Assembly: GCA_947044405.1 (NCBI GenBank) | Contig: CAMRHE010000021.1 | Location: 5,502,501-5,566,500 of the forward strand | Source: Leptodactylus fallax | Lineage: Eukaryota; Chordata; Amphibia; Anura; Leptodactylidae | Length of the DNA: 64,000 bases | Direction of reading: 5' to 3' | Shown: positions 59,767 to 64,000 of the stretch, piece by piece | Layout: every line of letters starts with the position of its first letter | Numbering within the stretch: the first letter of the stretch is position 1 | Notes under the pieces: model-generated | Seen by the model: only the letters and a program-made list of their open reading frames with translations | Told to the model about the DNA's origin: nothing | Database searches by the model: none | Position numbers and translations under genes: made by a program

Positions 59767-61373
59767 CAGTACAGACCAAAAGTTTGGACACACCTTCTCA
59801 TTCCAAGAGTTTTCTGTATTTTCATGACTATATAAATTGTAGATTCACACTGAAGGCATCAAAACTATGAATTAACACATGTGGAATTATATACTTAACA
59901 AAAAAGTGAAACAACTGAAAATATGTCTTATATTCTAGGTTCTTCAAAGTAGCCACCTTTTGCTCTGATTACTGCTTTGCACACTCTTGGCATTCTCTTG
60001 ATGAGCTTCAAGAGGTAGTCACCTGAAATGGTTTTCACTTCACAGGTGTGCCCTGTCAGGTTTAATAAGTGGGATTTCTTGCCTTAGAAATGGGGTTGGG
60101 ACCATCAGTTGTGTTGTTCAGAAGTCAGGTGGATACACAGCTGATAGTCCTACTGAATGGAGTGTTAGAATTTGTATTATGGCAAGAAAAAAGCAGCTAA
60201 GTAAAGAAAAACGAGTGGCCATCATTACTTTAAGAAATGAAGGTCAGTCAGTCCGAAAAATTGGGAAAACTTTGAAAGTGTCCCCAAGTGCAGTGGCCAA
60301 AACCATCAAGCGCTACAAAGAAACTGGCTCACATAAGAACCGCTCCAGGAAAGGAAGACCAAGAATCACCTCTGCTGCGGAGGATAAGTTCATCCAAGTC
60401 ACCAGCCTCAGAAATCGCAGGTTAACAGCAGCTCAGATTAGAGACCAGGTCAATGCCACACAGAGCTCTAGCAGCAGACACATCTCTACAACAACTGTTA
60501 AGAGGAGACTGTGTGCAGCAGGCCTTCATGGTAAAATAGCTGCTAGGAAACCACTGCTAAGGACAGGCAACAAGCAGAAGAGACTTGTTTGGGCTAAAGA
60601 ACACAAGGAATGGACATTAGACCTGTGGAAATCTGTGCTTTGGCCTGATGAGTCCAAATTTGAGATCTTTGGTTCCAACCACCTTGTCTGTGCGACGCAG
60701 AAAAGGTGAACGAATGGACTCTACATGCCTGGATCTCACCGTGAAGCATGGAGGAGGAGGTGTGATGGTGTGGGGGTGCTTTGCTGGTGACACTGTTGGG
60801 GATTTATTCAAAATTGAAGGAATACTGAACCAGCATGGTTACCACAGCATCTTGCAGCGGCATGCTATTCCATCCGGTTTGCGTTTAGTTGGACCATCAT
60901 TTATTTTTCAACAGGACAATGACCCCAAACACACCTCCAGACTGTGTAAGGGCTATTTGACCAAGAAGGAGAGTGATGGGGTGCTACGCCAGATGACCTG
61001 GCCTCCACAGTCACCAGACCTGAACCCAATCGAGATGGTTTGGGGTGAGCTGGACCGCAGAGTGAAGGCAAAAGGGCCAACAAGTGCTAAGCATCTCTGG
61101 GAACTCCTTCAAGACTGTTGGAAGACCATTTCAGGTGACTACCTCTTGAAGCTCATCAAGAGAATGCCAAGAGTGTGCAAAGCAGTAATCAAAGCAAAAG
61201 GTGGCTACTTTGAAGAACCTAGAATATAAGACATTTTCAGTTGTTTCACATTTTTTTGTTAAGTATATAATTCCACATGTGTTACTTCATAGTTTTGATG
61301 CAATTTTTATAGTCATGAAAATACAGAAAACTCTTGGAATGAGAAGGTGTGTCCAAACTTTAGGTCTGTACTG
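59767..61373 (+). mobile_element. Young Tc1-family transposon, DD38E (Intruder-like), 1.6 kb
   Basis: The left end CAGTACAGACCAAAAGTTTG and the right end CTTTAGGTCTGTACTG (ending 61373) are inverted. The arms are long: about 59767-60033 and 61124-61373. The right arm lacks about 17 bases present in the left. A TA precedes the left end; the right flank reads TG. The insertion lies in a TA/TG microsatellite. Only one disabling change was recognised in its transposase, so it is much younger than the element at 54.7 kb. The spacing of 38 residues between the second Asp and the Glu fits the DD38E branch described as Intruder in fish, frogs and lampreys. Confidence 0.92.
60179..61229 (+). pseudogene. 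DD38E transposase, nearly intact, one frameshift
   Basis: Cut-and-paste transposase, about 350 residues if the frame were kept. The start ATG 60179 opens MARKKQLSKEKRVAI, followed by a paired-like helix-turn-helix (RNEGQSVRKIGKTLKVSPSA), a GRPR-type hook and a second DNA-binding helix region. Catalytic residues are Asp at 60647-60649 (in WPDES, where relatives have Ser at the Pro position), Asp at 60915-60917 (QQDNDPKH) and Glu at 61032-61034 (NPIEMVW). The frame shifts near 60688 in a way that fits a 2-base loss; the first frame then stops at 60707 and the rest continues open to the stop at 61227-61229. The last 34 or so codons lie inside the right inverted repeat. Confidence 0.9.
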
Positions 61374-61397
61374 TGTGTGTGTGTATGTATGTATATA

Positions 61398-61444
<47 letters not shown>
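61374..61444. repeat. (TG)n/(GTAT)n/(TA)n microsatellite
   Basis: A short TG run, then GTATGTATGTATA, then about 21 TA units. It is the right half of the simple tract that hosts the transposon. Confidence 0.95.
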
Positions 61445-61446
<2 letters not shown>

Positions 61447-61512
61447 CATCCTGCACACACTCCCTGTCTACTACAGCAACCTACACCAAACAAACAGGTG
61501 CATACATAAATG

Positions 61513-62019
61513 TGAAATTCTATATTGGCACAAAGCTTCTGATTTAAAATCAATTAAAACAAAAAAAAACAGCTCTTTTGGAACCTTATTTGTTCAGTAT
61601 CACTTATTTAGAAACATATAAAAATATAGATTTATATTTTAATATCACAAAGTCTGGGGTAAAAATCACTAGGATAATATAAAGCAATGAATTGAAAAAT
61701 ATTTTTTATGTATGTGATGCTATAACCTATGACTGTCTCTATTAATACACAAGTGTGGTTGATCTGAAAGAATACCAAAATAAAGAAAAATAAGTAGATG
61801 AAAAAACATCAGTGCAAGAGTTAAACCCATAACAGAGTTACGCTGACCATGCGGTCACATTGTCCTAATGATATTTACCCCAGACTTTGTGATATTAAAA
61901 TATAAATGTTTATTTTTATAAATAAATGATACTGGACAAATAAGGTTCCAAGAGAGCTGATTATTTTTAGTTTTAATTTATTTTAATTCACAAGCTTTGT
62001 GCCAATAAAGAATTTTGTT
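61513..62019. mobile_element. Palindromic element with about 155-bp inverted arms
   Basis: The left arm (61513-61674) and right arm (about 61863-62019) are inverted copies, for example CACAAAGTCTGGGGTAAA facing TTTACCCCAGACTTTGTG and TTGGAACCTTATTTGT facing ACAAATAAGGTTCCAA. Arms are clearly alike over their whole length with scattered changes. The 190-bp centre is non-coding. Ends are TATTGGCACAAAGC and GCTTTGTGCCAATA. It does not have the TTAAAGG terminus of the other MITEs. Confidence 0.8.
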
Positions 62020-63140
62020 TATTTTTTCATCATATTGGGTTGAACGTCTCATTTATATGTATGCAACTTTTTCCCATACAAATCACATACTGGGGACCTC
62101 TCTGGTGGATACGTTATAAGACTAAAAAATCCATTTGGTGCCCGACAACACCTTCAAGACATAACAAAAAATAAATAAATAATTATAAATACATAAATTT
62201 AGCATCACCATTATCATACTCATCCAAACAATATAGGTAACCTGTCATTTTTACCTAAAGCACAGTGAATGCTATAAAAACAAAACCCATAAGAAAATTG
62301 TGCAGTTGCAGTTTTTTTGTAATTCCATCCCATTCAGATTTTTTTCCCAGTCCCAGTACACCATACAGAATATTAAATGGTACCATTATGAAGTACAATC
62401 TGTTCCACAAAAAAATAATCCTTCTTACAGCAAACAGAGTTAAATTCTGTTCACACAATAGATGCACTCGCAGTCCTTCCACGCATAGTGGAGCACATTT
62501 ATCAATACTATGAAACTGCACTGTCTTAAACTATGATTACGGTTCGTAGTTTTAGACATATTTAGAAATCTGTCATCGGGACCTTCATGAATATGGTGTG
62601 TCTCTAGAAGCACCAAAATTCTAATTGAAATACCAGCTGACTAAAGGTGTTGAGCTTCACCATGAGACAAATATTTGCCGCATAATATGTAGACAAAATA
62701 TTTCACTCGCACGCATTAAACCCTACTATTTTTGGGATAAAATAAGCAAACACAAATTAACTCTCACTGATCGAGGAGATAAATATGTGGCACAATACAG
62801 GAATTTATGGCACACAAAGTAAATTGTCGTAAATTCATCAGTCTACACCATTTTAAACAGTCTACTTTGCACAAGAAAATCTGCGCCATATTCGTTATTT
62901 TCTGTTTCATAAATGTGTCATAAAGTTAGACACTTCTATACCACACCCATTCTTGTGCACATTTTTGTGTCAAGCCATTCGTATTTTTCTGTTCTTTCTG
63001 GTGCACACTGTTCATAAATATGTCATAAATGCTATGCACCATAGATTTTGGCGTAAATGTAGACAGAAAAGTGTCAGACTTCTATTGATAAATATGCGCT
63101 ATGTCTTTCACAAACTTCACATAGCAAAACCACTGATGGT
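62020..63140. other. Intergenic sequence, nothing recognised
   Basis: A/T-rich, no exon or transposon end seen. The short stretch 62860-63060 has repeated CATAAATGTGTCATAAA-like pieces, possibly a degenerate repeat. Confidence 0.35.
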
Positions 63141-63144
63141 CAAT

Positions 63145-63350
63145 GCCATAGTAAATTGACCACCAAGTGTATTACTCTTCAGTATTAATAATGGTGGTTA
63201 GTGACATGGTAAACTGACAACCAAGTGTATTTGTAGTTAGTAATAATGATAATGCTTGGCCAGTGACATAGTAAACAGACCACCAAGCGTATTACTTTTG
63301 AGTAATGATGACAAAGGTTACCAGTGACTGTAAACTGACAAACTGTAAAC
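63145..63350. repeat. Degenerate tandem repeat, unit about 60 bp, about 3.5 copies
   Basis: Units begin CATAGTAAATTGACCACCAA (about 63147), CATGGTAAACTGACAACCAA (about 63205), CATAGTAAACAGACCACCAA (about 63267) and CTGTAAACTGACAAACTG (about 63328). Each is followed by GTGTATT- or GCGTATT-like sequence, AATAATG-like sequence and CAGTGA or TAGTGA. Confidence 0.75.
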
Positions 63351-63625
63351 AGAGTGCTAGCTCTCTTCAGACATGGTGTAATACAAGAAACTGAAAATTC
63401 ACAGACTTTTTATACACACACAAGACATGGATCTTCAAAGGATCTTGGAATAACAAAATGCAATATAAGTAGAGAAGTTATTTACAACAGGTCAAGAAAT
63501 AAACAGTCTGGAAAACTTGTGGTGCGTGACGGAGGGATGAGTAATTCTTGCTGTTATCTGTTTGCAATCAGGTGGTGATTTGTGACCCTCACAGTTCATA
63601 CATAGTGTGACATGAAACTGCATGT
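63351..63625. other. Intergenic sequence, nothing recognised
   Basis: No structure or gene was identified. Confidence 0.3.
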
Positions 63626-63840
63626 CCGACTTTGTTTCCGAGGAAAAAAAACGGCTTCGCAGCGCAGAGGGTACAATCGGACACCCTCGCATTGCTTTAA
63701 AAACCCATTCAAATGAATGGGTTTTTAACCAATGCGTCGCTGACCTGTCTGTATCCGATGCCAATCCCATTTGCCGAGATTTTCTCTCTGATTGGCAATG
63801 GACGGACTGAAGCGCAGGTGTGAACCCACCCTAACCTGAC
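63626..63840. repeat. Foldback MITE-like element with a central hairpin
   Basis: AAAAACCCATTC and GAATGGGTTTTT face each other at 63697-63728. Outer parts GTCCGACTTTG, ATCGGACACC, GTATCCGATG and the end GTGTGAACCCACCCTAAC are typical of frog non-autonomous elements. No coding capacity. Confidence 0.5.
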
Positions 63841-64000
63841 GTTTTTATGCATTGTACAAAAGAAAACTGGCATGCAAGAGATAATAACTCTCCCCTTTTG
63901 TGTGTGATTTTGTTACCGCTGTACATTACTTTTACTGTTAATTTATCAGACATTACCTTGATTACATAATAGCTTTATCATGAACTTACTGAAGATTGAG
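63841..64000. other. Right edge, nothing recognised
   Basis: A/T-rich sequence without features. Confidence 0.3.

Overview
The window is vertebrate nuclear DNA, most likely from a frog (anuran amphibian). It holds the complete protein-coding part of one large gene on the + strand: the orthologue of ZFHX3 (ATBF1), a giant zinc-finger/homeodomain transcription factor. The frog assignment rests on three things. The protein resembles human ZFHX3 closely, including the four homeodomains, but it differs in its low-complexity tracts. The introns are packed with short TTAA-flanked elements beginning TTAAAGG, the signature of the Xenopus T2/Kolobok-type MITEs. The Tc1-like transposons are of types shared by fish and frogs. 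No species can be named from sequence alone.

Layout. 1-4430: upstream region with the 3' end of an old Tc1-like element, MITEs and microsatellites; no promoter or first exon could be identified, and the non-coding first exon probably lies outside the window. 4431-54070: zfhx3. Nine coding exons (4477-7174, 8048-8541, 23189-23423, 38470-38577, 38746-38870, 38984-39184, 41759-41864, 44096-49537, 51151-52676) join in phase with GT/AG at every intron and give a predicted 3644-residue protein. A 3' UTR of about 1.4 kb follows, with a good AATAAA at 54045. The two largest introns (14.6 and 15.0 kb) hold MITE clusters and several non-repetitive, homeobox-motif-rich blocks that look like conserved regulatory elements. 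54742-56034: a decayed Tc1 transposon (DD34E) with long inverted repeats and an internal deletion. 59767-61373: a much younger Tc1-family transposon (DD38E, Intruder-like) whose transposase appears to be broken by one small frameshift and whose inverted repeats run into the 3' end of its own coding region. The rest of 56-64 kb is MITEs, a 500-bp palindromic element, microsatellites and a degenerate 60-bp tandem repeat.

How it fits together. The only host gene recognised is zfhx3. Everything else is cis-regulatory DNA for it (candidate only) or mobile-element debris. I did not find a prokaryotic-style gene system, a CRISPR array, or an rRNA or tRNA gene. The most unusual points are the DD38E element with TIR/coding overlap, the absence of the polyglycine tract that is expanded in human SCA4, a poly-His tract in the last exon, a tandem NAGNAG acceptor at the second coding exon, and a MITE inserted about 15 bp from a splice donor.
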